Below, in pieces: positions 13,535 through 25,500 of a stretch of 64,000 bases of DNA. Position 1 is the stretch's first letter; the number at the start of each line of letters is the position of its first letter. This DNA comes from Tubulanus polymorphus (lineage: Eukaryota > Nemertea > Palaeonemertea > Tubulaniformes > Tubulanidae): NCBI RefSeq assembly GCF_964204645.1, contig NC_134027.1:9598485-9662484 (forward strand), in the 5' to 3' direction. A program made the position numbers and the translations under genes. The notes under the pieces are model-generated. The model ran no database searches, was not told where the DNA came from, and worked only from the letters and a program-made list of their open reading frames with translations.

Positions 13535-15667
13535 TCTGACTATGGCTACGGCTCTGACTGAAGGGTTTTAATCAATTTCCCAAACATATGTTACCGTGTA
13601 TTTATTCAAGTACGTATAAAAGCTCTACTATTATACTATGTCTACTCGGAGTCGCCCAAAGATGTTTGACAAAATAGAAGCGATTTGCAAATAAATACCA
13701 TATTACTTTGTCAAAGAGGCTGGGGACCATACTTTCCAAATTTTTTCAAGCGCATAGCAGGCCTTGAACTAAAGCTGAACTGCTGATATGACGAACAAAC
13801 TAAAATGGTATAGCGGAATCCCGTTGTATTAAACGAATGCTGTTACGTAGCACATTGGCTTTTACTGTTACCTTGATAATTTACGTATACACCTTCATTA
13901 ATTACATTCATCAGTAGCAAACAGCGATAAAATGTTTCATGCCAATTAACGGTATGAGTAAGTTCATATAAATCTTCATAAAAATTTGACCAAGAGCGTT
14001 GGGCGTTTTTGTTGGGCGTTTGTAATGCGTAGTTGCGTATGATCTGAGGGGCCACGGATATACTGGTTTCTTGTATCGAACGAATGCAATGATCTGCTAG
14101 TTAAAGACATTATTTCGGGTCGATTTAGGAAGGTTTTCATAGGTTTTTTTGGGAATATTTTCCATTACTTTTGACGGAATTCTAACGGTCCTTTCTACCG
14201 GGCGCGCGTGCGTGCGTGTGTGTGTGTGTATTACTCTGTTTTCTTATTATTATTTGATCTTATATTGCCAAGGCTCGGTTCTTTTTAGAAAGGGAAGCTA
14301 TTTACTCAATTATGCATTATATCACCGTGCAGCAGTTTGCAAAAGAGATAACGAAGCCCGAGAAAATAGACCCGGTTAGTGAACTCAGATCTCCGTACTT
14401 ACCTAAACGATTTTATTTGATGATAGTAATGATAAGAATAATAATTTCTATTTTCATACCGCCTTACACATGCGTTTCGATGCCGTTTACAATAAATAGT
14501 ATAATGCTTGAAGTAATATATAACACTGAATACAAAAGGATTTAAAACATTAGTTTGAATAATATTGAGTAAAGGACACGTTTTAAGACAACTAACTTTA
14601 CAATCAAATACGACTAACGATTAAGACGCCTAACTTTAAATATCATCGATAGTACGTATAAAATGAACACATATGGATGTAATCCATTCCATAGAACAGA
14701 GGCTGCACCTGTTTCCATAAAACAGTGTTTTTTTGAATCTTAAAATAGGGATTGTCCCCATTATTTATTTGGCTGGTAAATTGTGTTTGATTTTTCGATT
14801 GAGTGTCCCTTACAGACCCACCACACCTGCCGGGAGCGAAACAGGGGGTTTGATTTTGAAATCGGAAAGTGTTTTTGACGATACACGAGACAGGATAAAC
14901 TTGTTAGCTGACTTAAATGACCGACTAGGTTGCTAGTGTCACCCTGATATAAGTTGCATATTCTATAATCATATATATCTTCAATTTCATATCGAATGGT
15001 TCATAATATTTCATATCTCTTACTATATGAAATGCTTAATAATGATAATAATAGTATTAATAATGTAATATAACTTATGAATATAGTATCAATATGTGCT
15101 TTATCGTAATCAACATGTAATGTTGCAAATGACAAACGAAGTCAGTCGATACTTGAGAATACTCAATATCAAAGTAATTAGCTCTAGTCAGTGCTCATCA
15201 TTAATTAATTTACGTCTCTTAAACATGTCACTAGGTGTAAGTTTGTGAGTCCTGATGTCTACAACTTGTCTGACACCTAGTTCTCACATCATACTCATGA
15301 TTCTGTATATATAAGACTATGTAAAACCAAAATAATCATTCACATTCCGGGATGCAATAAACATTGTACATATAAGGTTTAACTGCCTTGTTGTTCCTGA
15401 TGGATGGAATCCTGTACCGCTGGTGTAAATGCTAGTTCCCCATCAGCCAGCCTGCTGATACAACAACCAGACGGTTACACTAGAGTTCGAAACAGCTGCC
15501 GGTCCGACTTTCGCTCAAATGACATTCTGTAAAAGATTAACTTTCATTAAAAACGACACTTACACGCAGATATCGTCAGTCTTGGAATTTTGACGCTTTT
15601 GCCGTCGAACATCAACAAAAATGCTGCAAAAAATGCTACATTCCCGCTTTCTGGCTGCGCTGTATTC
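13535..15667. other. Spacer between LicD genes 2 and 3, AT-rich
   Basis: No gene found. A GC/GT-type microsatellite (about 14202-14230) and strongly AT-rich sequence (about 14940-15110) are the visible features. The small ORFs at 14149-14545 are low-information. The final ~80 bp keep the LicD-3 frame open upstream of its first ATG. Confidence 0.5.
14202..14230. repeat. GC/GT-rich microsatellite
   Basis: Alternating GC units pass into CGTG and then pure GT units over about 29 bp. Confidence 0.85.
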
Positions 15668-16513
15668 ATGACGTTGTCAGCATCGGTGCTGATAACTTTT
15701 TCATTAGCGAGATACGGCAATTTTTCAGCGATCTTGCAAAATCTCTCAACAGGAAATGAGCTTACCATCTTGCATAATCGCAACGAGTCGATATGGAACA
15801 CAATTGACAAAACAGGTTTAGCTGATGACGTCAAGACATTTGCAGCGACCAGACTCAGTACCGGGAATTTGTTGCGTTACAAATTTCTTATAATGAAATT
15901 TGATCGTCTGATGAAATTGGAGAATATCAGTTATTTTCTATGCGCTGGAAGTTTAATCGGAGCCTATCGTCATCACGGGCCTGTTCCGTGGGATGACGAT
16001 TTTGCCGGCAAAAATAAGAAAGTTGAGGGTCTACGTCTCAAGAAACCACGAAGCCGGCCGTGGAAGATTTCGTTATCAAAAACCTCTTGGCCGTTCATCG
16101 ATGTCTGGCCGTATCGGATAAAACTGCCATATATAGAAGATGTGACGGCTTATCGATGGGTAAAGTACAGTTACGACCAAGTTTTTCCTTTGGTGCATGT
16201 TCCGTTTATGGATCTTTGGTTGCCAGTTCCGAAATACTGAAACAAGGCCATCGAAGTGTATTACGGAGACGTGTACAAAAAGTGTACATCTTTGCACCTT
16301 TCTCACAGAAATTGGAAAGACCATCGTGTAATAAGCATTGAGTGCAGCCGCTTGAGAAATGTTTTCCCGTTTGTGGTCCGAAACTGCGATAATGGGATAA
16401 TTACGGAAACTTTGAGATGGAGAAACGTGGATTTACATGTTTGGAAATACGTCGTAGACGCGCCTGAAGTTCCTGTTGACAGGTCTATCAAGTGCGGAGG
16501 TCACCGGAAATAG
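15668..16513 (+). pseudogene. LicD paralogue 3, disrupted
   Basis: This copy runs opposite to the other two. Up to 16237 it reads as a LicD protein with a hydrophobic anchor (starting at MTLSASVLITF) and the core AGSLIGAYRHHGPVPWDDDF. Two lesions are visible. First, about 16-17 residues after WDDDF are missing in frame, including the last Asp of the acidic cluster. Second, a TGA at 16238-16240 replaces the Trp codon that both paralogues have in the LPAPKYW block. After the TGA the same frame continues with good similarity (SHRNW, FPFVVR, ETLRWRN, DLHVWKY) to a TAG at 16511-16513. No in-frame ATG exists before 15668 back to a stop at 15548. I call it a pseudogene; readthrough or a truncated product cannot be excluded. 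Confidence 0.8.
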
Positions 16514-17762
16514 ATAGTGATAACATTGATAGAAAAACAAAGAACGGAAGCGTCTTTTCATTACATAGAAAATAACGGTATTTTTTATTCATTTTGTCAT
16601 ATTGCAATTAACCGTTATCTATTTTCTTCTGCCCGCTTGATTACTTTCTCAATATTCGACAGAAAATTTCTAAAGAAACTCACCAATTTTTTTCCGTACG
16701 GAAATGGCTGTGATGAGGGTAGACAATTTCGGTTGAGAATCTTGGTTCTTCGTCGTAAAATGTGAATTTGAGAATTGTTTCCATTAAGTTCCTGCTCGAA
16801 AACACATGTTAAAAATCTTGATTTTTGCTTATGCAACTGTATCCTTTATAAACATGTGAAATCGATTCCTTTAAATAAGTATGTCTATGGGTTAAGGTTG
16901 AAAATTTACTTTTTCTATTTGAATGCCTCATCTCACCTCTCATCAAGTTGTACGGAACATTGTTATCGGTGCGAATTGGTAAATTGATGAAGTTGCAAAT
17001 TATCTAATTATGGCTGCAAAGCGATGAAAGAATTGCTGCAAAGTGGCTAAAGTTATCCTGGTATTCGTGAGTTTGTGTCATCAACAAATATCTCTTTTCA
17101 CGGATGTTTACCAACAGGTTTCTGATATATGCAGCAAGCCAAATATCATCAAAATGAATCCACTTATTGATGAATTGTTTTCATTTGATATCAAGATTTA
17201 GTTTTTCTAGGGAATTATTGTCATGTTTTCATCAACCTTCACTATTTTATGTTTTGAATATTGCCCTTTGCTTGTGTAGTTGTAGTTCCATGTGAAATAA
17301 ATATGTGAAATCATGGAGTCTATGGTGAAATCAATTACTAGAAATAAAAATATCTAGTGGTAAGTCCTTGAAATTACATCTCTCCTCTGCTCTGTTCAAG
17401 TTTCAAATAGGTTGTAATCTATCTTTGTGGAAAACGGATACAATTCTATTGTTGTATAAACGGGACAGCTGGATATAAAGAAGTTTCCATTACCTCTTCT
17501 GTACAGGCGCTATATTCCCATTGTCGTTGTCGAGATAATTTGTGCTCATTTTGGACATAAGTTTTGATTGGATGTGAACCGGCTCTACCCGCCCTTGGTT
17601 GAGAAAATTGATTTATGCAACATTTTTAAACAAATGAAATGCATATTTTTGCTGGTGATTCTCGATTTTTTTTTGAACGCAACAAATGAGAGCAGTGACG
17701 ATGTGAAAACTAGGACCGCATATTTCTAGCGCGTGTCAAAAGGGTTCGCAAAATTGTTAAAC
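16514..17762. other. Spacer between LicD-3 and the GPCR tandem units
   Basis: AT-rich and without any recognisable coding region, tandem repeat or inverted repeat of note. ORFs at 16517-16987 are short and uninformative. Confidence 0.5.
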
Positions 17763-19477
17763 TGTTATGAAGTAATACCAAAATCTGTTAAACCTAGATT
17801 TATTTTCCAGAGTTTTTAGGCCGTTAGTTGCAATTTATGTTCTAATTTAATTTTTCTTATATCTTTCTTGACAACTCATCTTCAACCCGATCGGGTTATA
17901 GATTTCGCTCCTTGAGGGATTGGGATTATGAATTGGGATTCGGGAGGCATTCGATCACTGTGAAGTGTGAATCCTACACTCAGTTGCCCTCGCATTGCAT
18001 AGTTTGAGCGAATATCCGATATTGTTTCTCCGTTGTCTGAGATCTCAGATAGTGAAAGGTTCCTGTTCAAGAGGTTCTGTTCAAGTTCAAGTTCTGTTAT
18101 ATTGATTATACTAATTTGTGTATGTGGTGGCGCCACTACTTTGTTGACGGAGTAATGGTCATATGATACGTCGTCAGAAAGATGTTTTAAAAATCCTCAT
18201 TTCTAAATATTTATATACCTTTCTTTTTATCTATATATGATATAAGATATCTATAAACGCTTAGAACGTCACTTTCTTTGACCGTTTATCAATTGAATTA
18301 CTCAAAATGAAATTTGGTAAAGGCTTTTTTATAAAAAAAAGTCGGTGGCGTTTTTTGGGCACATTTATTTCGTGATAAGCATCGATCAGTGCACGATGGT
18401 GAATTCTACTGCGGCGCGCACGAATCGATTTTACGGTCTGGACTACGTGCACTCCGTTCGCCTGTTTTTTGACGGTTACGTATATTTGCCGGTTCTCTTG
18501 GGCGCAACACTGGGTAACCTGTTCATAGTTTTGGTATTTATCAAGTACAACCAATGGAAGAAACCGGGCGTCGTTTATATGTTTTGTCTCGCTATAACCG
18601 ACGCTGTGTATTCCCTTGTCGCTGGTATTTTTACCTGGCTCGATTACGGTCTTTCGTCGCTAACCGATGCTCGATACGGAGTTGATATCTATGCTTTGAG
18701 TAATGTTAGTTGTAAGTTATCGTATTACGTTCTCTATTGGTGCTTGGGTATGTCGGCGTTTATCACGATATCTATGACAGTTGAGCGATTTTGCGCTATT
18801 CAGTTCCCGATGCAAACGTTGCGTGTCACGCCGAACATGCGGATTACGTTACTATCGGTTGCCGGTTTCGTGTTCGCGGTCCTCGAAATCAGGCAAGCTT
18901 TCTTTTTCGAGGTAGCCCCAGAATTTAATACCGCCGGGCAGAAAGTTGTCTGCACGGAAAATCGTGCGATCAACGAGGATATCATGTACTCCGTTCGTTT
19001 TCTACTGATGATTATGGGTTACTATGTTATGCCGTCGTTTCTGCTATTACTAATCAATGGTTTGATGTGTTTGGCGTTATTTCGATCGCGCTGGACGTCG
19101 GGTGGCCGTACATCGAGCTGCGGTAAAAGCAACGAAAAGAGCGTCAGTATTACATTGATGATCGTGGCTATGCTTTTCGTCCTATGTAATCTACCCATGA
19201 CATCGGGGTTGCTTTATGGATATTACGTCGTCAGGAATCCGCATTTAGTTAGCTTACAAGATATGTCTCACCTCCGCGATCTGTATTGGCTGTCTTCTAA
19301 CATTTCTTTCGTCAACAACGCTACTAGCTTTCCAGTTTACGTCGTTAGACTGTCGTATTTTCGCTACCATTTGTCTGAGATTTTCTGTAGCTTGTGTTTG
19401 GTTAAAACGACAACTAAAAATGTTTAAGTAACTGTTCGCCATTTCGAAGCATCGTCTTGGTTCAATCACCCATTATT
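17763..19477 (+). repeat. Tandem unit 1 of a ~1.7-kb duplication
   Basis: The stretch starting at GTTATGAAGTAATACC and running to just past the GPCR stop is repeated almost exactly at 19478-21170, with an offset of about 1714 bp. Roughly 580 bp of upstream sequence were copied with the gene, so a promoter probably was too. A minus-strand ORF (17882-18136, and its copy 19571-19843) is carried along passively. Confidence 0.9.
18396..19427 (+). CDS. Rhodopsin-class GPCR, tandem copy 1
   Basis: Intronless, 343 aa. The first usable ATG (18396) is followed at once by an N-glycosylation site (NST). Seven hydrophobic segments follow; TM1 has the GN pair (GATLGNLFIV). TM3 begins with the Cys of CKLSYYV, which can pair with the Cys of VVCTENR in the second extracellular loop. 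The DRY box is replaced by ERF (TVERFCAIQFP). TM6 carries LFVLCNLPM in place of the CWxP motif, and TM7 reads NNATSFPVYVV, the degenerate NPxxY style seen in several invertebrate neuropeptide receptors. I therefore expect a plasma-membrane peptide-type receptor, ligand unknown. A short upstream ORF begins at 18307 and ends before TM1. Confidence 0.85.
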   Translation: MVNSTAARTNRFYGLDYVHSVRLFFDGYVYLPVLLGATLGNLFIVLVFIKYNQWKKPGVVYMFCLAITDAVYSLVAGIFTWLDYGLSSLTDARYGVDIYALSNVSCKLSYYVLYWCLGMSAFITISMTVERFCAIQFPMQTLRVTPNMRITLLSVAGFVFAVLEIRQAFFFEVAPEFNTAGQKVVCTENRAINEDIMYSVRFLLMIMGYYVMPSFLLLLINGLMCLALFRSRWTSGGRTSSCGKSNEKSVSITLMIVAMLFVLCNLPMTSGLLYGYYVVRNPHLVSLQDMSHLRDLYWLSSNISFVNNATSFPVYVVRLSYFRYHLSEIFCSLCLVKTTTKNV

Positions 19478-21170
19478 GTTATGAAATATTACCAAAATCT
19501 GTTATACCTAGATTTCTTTTCCAGAGTTTTGAGGCCGTTAGTTGTAATTTATGTTCTAATTCAATTTTTCTTATATCTTTCTTGATAACTCATCTTCAAC
19601 CCGATTGGATTTCGCTCCTTGAGGGATTGGGATTATGAATTGGGATTCGGGAGGCATTCGATCACTGTGAAGTGTGAATCCTACACTCAGTTGCCCTCGC
19701 ATTGCATAGTTTGAGCGAATATCCGATATTGTTTCTCCGTTGTCTGAGATCTCAGATAGTGAAAGGTTCCTGTTCAAGAAGTTCTGTTCAAGTTCAAGTT
19801 CTGTTATATTGATTATACTAATTTGTGTATGTGGTGGCGCCACTACTTTGTTGACGGAGTAATGGTCATATGATACGTCGTCAGAAAGATGTTTTAAAAA
19901 TCCTCATTTCTAAATATTTATATACCTTTCTTTTTATCTATATACGATATAAGATATCTATAAACGCTTAGAACGTCACATTCTTTGACCGTTTGTCAAT
20001 TGAATTACTCAAAATGAAATTTGGTAAAGGCTTTTTCATAAAAAAAGTCGGTGGCGTTTTTTGGGCACATTTATTTCGTGATAAGCATCGATCAGTGCAC
20101 GATGGTGAATTCTACTGCGGCGCGCACGAATCGATTTTACGGTCTGGACTACGTGCACTCCGTTCGCCTGTTTTTGACAGTTACGTATATTTGCCGATTC
20201 TTTTGGGCGGAACACTGGGTAACCTGTTCATAGTTTTGGTATTTATCAAGTACAACCAATGGAAGAAACCGGGCGTCGTTTATATGTTTTGTCTCGCTAT
20301 AACCGACGCTGTGTATTCCCTTGTCGCTGGTATTTTTACCTGGCTCGATTACGGTCTTTCGTCGCTAACCGATGCTCGATACGGCGTTGATATCTATGCT
20401 TTGAGTAATGTTAGTTGTAAGTTATCGTATTACGTTCTCTATTGGTGCTTGGGTATGTCGGCGTTTATCACGATATCTATGACAGTTGAGCGATTTTGCG
20501 CTATTCAGTTCCCGATGCAAACGTTGCGTGTCACGCCGAACATGCGGATTACGTTACTATCGGTTGCCGGTTTCGTGTTCGCGGTCCTCGAAATCAGGCA
20601 AGCTTTCTTTTTCGAGGTAGCCCCAGAATTTAACACCGCCGGGCAGAAAGTTGTCTGCACGGAAAATCGTGCGATCAACGAAGATATCATGTACTCCGTT
20701 CGTTTTCTACTGATGATTATGGGTTATTATGTTATGCCGTCGTTTCTGCTATTACTAATCAATGGTTTGATGTGTTTGGCGTTATTTCGATCGCGCTGGA
20801 CGTCGGGTGGCCGTACATCGGGCTCCGGTAAAAGCAACGAAAAGAGCGTCAGTATTACATTGATGATCGTAGCTATGCTTTTCGTCCTATGTAATCTACC
20901 CATGACATCGGGGTTGCTTTATGGATATTACGTCATCAGAAATCCGCATTTAGTTAGCTTACAAGATATGTCTCACCTCCGCGATCTGTATTGGCTGTCT
21001 TCAAACATTTCTTTCGTCAACAACGCTACTAGCTTTCCAGTTTACGTCGTTAGACTGTCGTATTTTCGCACTCATTTGTCTGAGATTTTCTGCAGCTTGT
21101 GTTTGGTTAAAACGACAACTAAAAATGTTTAAGTAACTGTTCGCCATTTCGAAGCATCGCCTGATTTCAA
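19478..21170 (+). repeat. Tandem unit 2 of the ~1.7-kb duplication
   Basis: Near-identical copy of 17763-19477. Differences are scattered substitutions, a few single-base indels and a ~6-bp indel near 19610. High identity in non-coding parts as well as coding parts implies a recent duplication or ongoing gene conversion. Confidence 0.9.
20014..21132 (+). CDS. Rhodopsin-class GPCR, tandem copy 2 with rewritten N-terminus
   Basis: From TM1 onward this is nearly the same protein as copy 1 (changes include SCGK to GSGK, one Val to Ile and YH to TH near the end). The N-terminus is different. The T-run of six at 18465-18470 is five here (20171-20175), which takes the conserved ATG (20102) out of frame; that start now gives a short product ending at 20233. 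Further upstream an A-run has lost one base (eight to seven, near 20039), and this puts an upstream ATG at 20014 in frame with the receptor body. The result is a 372-aa ORF whose first ~50 residues are novel, basic, and lack the NST site. It may be a real altered receptor, a pseudogene, or a sequencing error in a homopolymer. Confidence 0.65.
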   Translation: MKFGKGFFIKKVGGVFWAHLFRDKHRSVHDGEFYCGAHESILRSGLRALRSPVFDSYVYLPILLGGTLGNLFIVLVFIKYNQWKKPGVVYMFCLAITDAVYSLVAGIFTWLDYGLSSLTDARYGVDIYALSNVSCKLSYYVLYWCLGMSAFITISMTVERFCAIQFPMQTLRVTPNMRITLLSVAGFVFAVLEIRQAFFFEVAPEFNTAGQKVVCTENRAINEDIMYSVRFLLMIMGYYVMPSFLLLLINGLMCLALFRSRWTSGGRTSGSGKSNEKSVSITLMIVAMLFVLCNLPMTSGLLYGYYVIRNPHLVSLQDMSHLRDLYWLSSNISFVNNATSFPVYVVRLSYFRTHLSEIFCSLCLVKTTTKNV

Positions 21171-22594
21171 CATTCAACGTTCAGTAATTCGATTGGTAAA
21201 CGATTACATGGGACGGTACTCAGTGTCTCTACAAACGCTTTTAATCCCAGGTTTGGCGATGGAGTCCAGGTTCAACAATGGTTTTGGGTTCATTAGATTT
21301 ACAATCGAAAAATACGGGTATTGCTTGGAGGTAGTTCCACAAGAAATCATTTTTCACACAACAAATCAGGAATCATCTTCTCTTTTTTGAGAATTAGAAG
21401 GTTGTCAATTTAGTACTTATCACTGAACCATAATTTTTGTGATACGTGACATTATTAATTTTATAAATTTTTGTAGAATGGGGGTGCTATATATGAAAAA
21501 AATCATACTCAGATGAGCGGGGTAATCGATTGTGACCACAACCTAACCGAGCTGATATCCGACGGAAACTGAATAAGAAACTATAATGAAGAGCGAAACT
21601 GAAATATATGATGGCCAATTTCTTGCATAATTTTTTCTAGCCGATTCGTGGCACAAACAAATTCTAACGATTGTTTTTAAGCCGCACAAAATCTACGTAA
21701 ACACAATTAGAAATCCTTTACCTTTATTTATTAGATATACCGAATTTTCATGACAACAGATTTCACCTCACGTAGAAGAAAATGGTCGGTAAAAATCAGG
21801 TAGGCTTAAACTTTCCGATAGTTAATGTATCGCACTTGCTTCGATTGCGCCGCCGTAATTTACGCCGGTTCCAGTGGTAAAATGACGGGATTGTCTTTCT
21901 CGTTTCTACGCGGCGTAGCCTAATTCAACTATCGTCAGTAGGATGCCATGCTACTACAAAAAAATTATTCAAGATTACTGTAGCATGAGCTTCGATAAGA
22001 ACTCGTTAACAAAAGTGTCGTTTCCAGTCACACTAGTTGGCAGATCGTCGATAAACAATCGCCGCAATAGACGACGCAACTGAGTCGCTTTGGTAGTACG
22101 AAAAGGTCTTAAAACCACAACGGACAGACGTTTGGTTTCAGGATAAGGATATTTTTACAAACGACTACGTTGGTGCATAAGCCCCGTTTATAAAGCTAAG
22201 TTACAAATCCCAATCTTCGGCCGGCGCGGCCGGTGTCCTCGTAGTGTTTCCCTACGTTGCGAGCCCCAGTTAGTACATCGTGGAAATGCTGAAAATGCCA
22301 ACAATCACTCTTATCTATTGTGTACTCGTAATATGTTTGTTATGGCTACGGCAGTAACCACGGGGGACGTGGTGATGAAGTGCCGCGAAGACCCGCTATC
22401 GCGACCCGCTGTATATTGACACCTAGGCTTTGATCGGTTGGTCTCGATAATTAAGGGATTATATTGCGGTTACGTTTTTTTCAAGGCCGCAGACTGAATG
22501 AAAATATATTGCATATGTTTTATCGGTTTTATCCCATTTTGATGATGATGTAGGCGGTAGCTTGACATAAAAATCTTATTTTTTCAACATCATT
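21171..22594. other. Spacer between GPCR copy 2 and TRMU
   Basis: No coding region recognised. Composition becomes less AT-rich after 21800. The 3' part should contain the TRMU promoter and 5' untranslated region. Confidence 0.5.
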
Positions 22595-25500
22595 ATGATA
22601 AGAAAGGCTAGTAAACACATAGTATGTGGCATTTCTGGTGGAGTGGACAGTGCAGTTGCTGCGATGCTGCTGAAAAAGAAAGGTAGGCCTACACTACCTG
22701 TTCCCGAGGCCTAAGGCCTAACCTAGTTAGTTACCTAAAATTGTTGGTGGTAAGCTATTATAATCGGATGGGCTTATACTTGTGGTTTGCAAAAATATCT
22801 GATCCGGTTACTGACTTGGGCCTAACGAACCCTACCCTTGGGCCTGGCCTTCCTTGCCGCTGTAAGGGGCCTTGGCCTTAGTGTGAAAATGCTCATTAGC
22901 TATGATGGGACATCCTTCCTTAGCAGGGATGCGAATCTAATAGGCCTAGTGATGTCATCGCTTGACTCAGCACAAAACCTTGCCATGCTAACCCTAGTCT
23001 GAATACCAGACATTGTTACGGTCCCCTGTTTGAGGAACAACATACTATACTATACTACGCTAACCCTGGTACGCAGGTTTGCCTAGTGATAACAACTTGT
23101 GGCGTCAATCAGATTGCTCACGGAGTATAATCCCTAGGTGAAGCAAATTTCACAGATTAACTGGGCTAAAATGGACCAGTTGCTGATTGGCTAATAAGCC
23201 TAATGACATCATCTAAGCTAAGTTGTGGTACACCTTTATAAATCGGTTGGGCTTAGGCCTGTGGTTTTGACAATATCCATGGACAGGTTACTGTCTATAT
23301 AGGCCTAGTTCAAATCCCTACCAGAGGGTGGAAGGGATGAATGAATGGCTGTTTGCCCACGGGCTTGTACTTCAAACTGGGGATCCAAAATCTAAGCTTA
23401 AATAACAGTAAAATCCTGGGATTAGGAACGAACAAGTCTAGTCACTGTTTGTCTGCTGGGAACTGACAACACTGAGTTTCTATTTCTAATTTACCAGCCA
23501 GGTCTCGCCAGGTTTTAAAATGTTTTAAATCAAATCTTTTAGGTCATCGTGTAACCGGTGTGTTTATGCGTAACTGGGATGGTCGAGATGAATTCGGTGT
23601 TTGTTCAGTCGATAAAGATTTAGAAGATGCGGAATATGTATGCAAGAAACTAGATATACCTCTGCACGAGGTAAATTTTGTCAAGGAGTACTGGAATGAT
23701 GTTTTTTCGTAAGTTTCCAGTAACAGTTTGTAAACTTAGCTAGTCTGAAATGCTGGAGAGTTTTTAATACTGGACATACAAATATCTAATCATTATTGAA
23801 ATGTTCTCCATATGCTGGAATTTTAAAGGGGCTGCATTCATTGTTAAGCGTATGACTTCGTGGCTGCTGAAGTAGCGAGGCTTTTGATCTCCGAAAATTA
23901 AAGAAATCCAAGCTTAATTTTGGTGTAATCTTCTATTTCTGGTAGGGGCAGCAGATATTTCATAAGGAGTCACTGATTTTCAGAGGGATGGACGTAAGAA
24001 TGAAAGGGGTGGCCGCCCCTACAAAACCTGTTGTGGAAAACTCTGATTAAATGTTGGAGTGAAGAAATTTTCTTAATGATGTTCTTTTTCCACCCTCAGG
24101 TACATGATACGAAGCTATGAAAATGGTTACACCCCGAATCCCGATATACTTTGTAACAAGCACATTAAATTCAATGCATTTTTGGACTATTCGGTCAACC
24201 GCCTGGGAGCTGACTATGTCGCAACAGGGCATTACGCTAAAACGAGTTCTGGAGAAGATCCGCATAGATTCGACACTTCACAAGGTATAGCGCAACTTAG
24301 CAGACATGATATTTTAACATCAGTTTTGGTTACCGGTGTCTTGATGTTATTTCATTATAGGCGTAAAATTGCTGAAAGCTCAGGATCACTGGAAGGACCA
24401 GACATTCTTTTTGTCCCAGATTTCACAGATGGCATTGCAAAAAGCCGTATTTCCAATCGGTGATTTCCACAAAAATATTGTCAAAGAAATAGCCAAGCGT
24501 ATTGGCTTAGAACGCATAGCTGCAAAGAAAGAGGTAAGTTATATTTTTCCTGGACATACATTGGTCTAAATTGACTGAAGCTTAAGGTTGGTCTTAGATA
24601 CACGATTGCTTGTAGTGAAAACCAGCTAAAACTAGTCTTAACATTCTTTCCACAGAGTATGGGCATGTGTTTCATTGGTTCCCGGGACTTTAAGACCTTC
24701 ATTGAACAGGTGAATACTTAAAATAAATTGTGTATTATGTCCTGTAATGATATCCAAGATATTGGCCTATGGTGCTCTAGCAGCTATTCTAAGCAATGGG
24801 AATATTGAGAATATTCGTAAAGTAGCCGAATCAGGTGAATGACTCATTCACCTGATGAAGTTTCTATTCATTAGAAGCGAAAGTTCGTGCGTCAAATAAA
24901 TAGTTAACTTATACAATACTACTCGTCTCGTTACTTGCCATAAATCTTATACATGTTGTTTATTTGGACTAACTTTCAGTACATCCAACCAAAAACTGGC
25001 AATTTCATCAATCTTGAAACTGGTAACAAAATTGGTACCCATAAAGGTAAATATGGTTCTGGATTAGGGTTCGTATTGAGCTCATTATAGAAAATAATTA
25101 CAATGGTATAATGTATTCATTTTGCTAGGAACTCATTATTTCACACTTGGGCAACGAGCAAATATATCCGGTCTGAAACATGCCATGTTTATCGCTGAAA
25201 TGGACCACAAAACTCAAAATATATTTGTGGTGAGTGAATGCCAATGTCAGGTGGTATTTTGTACAAATTGGGGGTGGCGTGCATTGAAATTTAGAGGGGG
25301 TTATAGAAAGATATTCAGGGTTCATAGTGAGTGGAAAGTGCTTACTTTTGAAAAAATTTAGTAAGTGCTCATTTTAAATATCGGTTGTACTTTCGTTTCA
25401 TAAAAATTTCAATAAGTGCTTGTTGACTTATTTGCTTTTGAATCAAGAGTATGGACAATTGAATTGTGAGTTATGCCAATATCTATGTCTTTATAAACAT

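Noticed and set aside
17882-18136. Minus-strand ORF (84 aa) conserved in a second copy at 19571-19843
   Set aside because: Both copies lie inside the recent tandem duplication, so their similarity only reflects the duplication. No domain or splice context is visible.
18345-18395. Longer N-terminus of GPCR copy 1 (starting at a GTG)
   Set aside because: No ATG; 18396 is the first ATG in frame and is followed by a glycosylation site.
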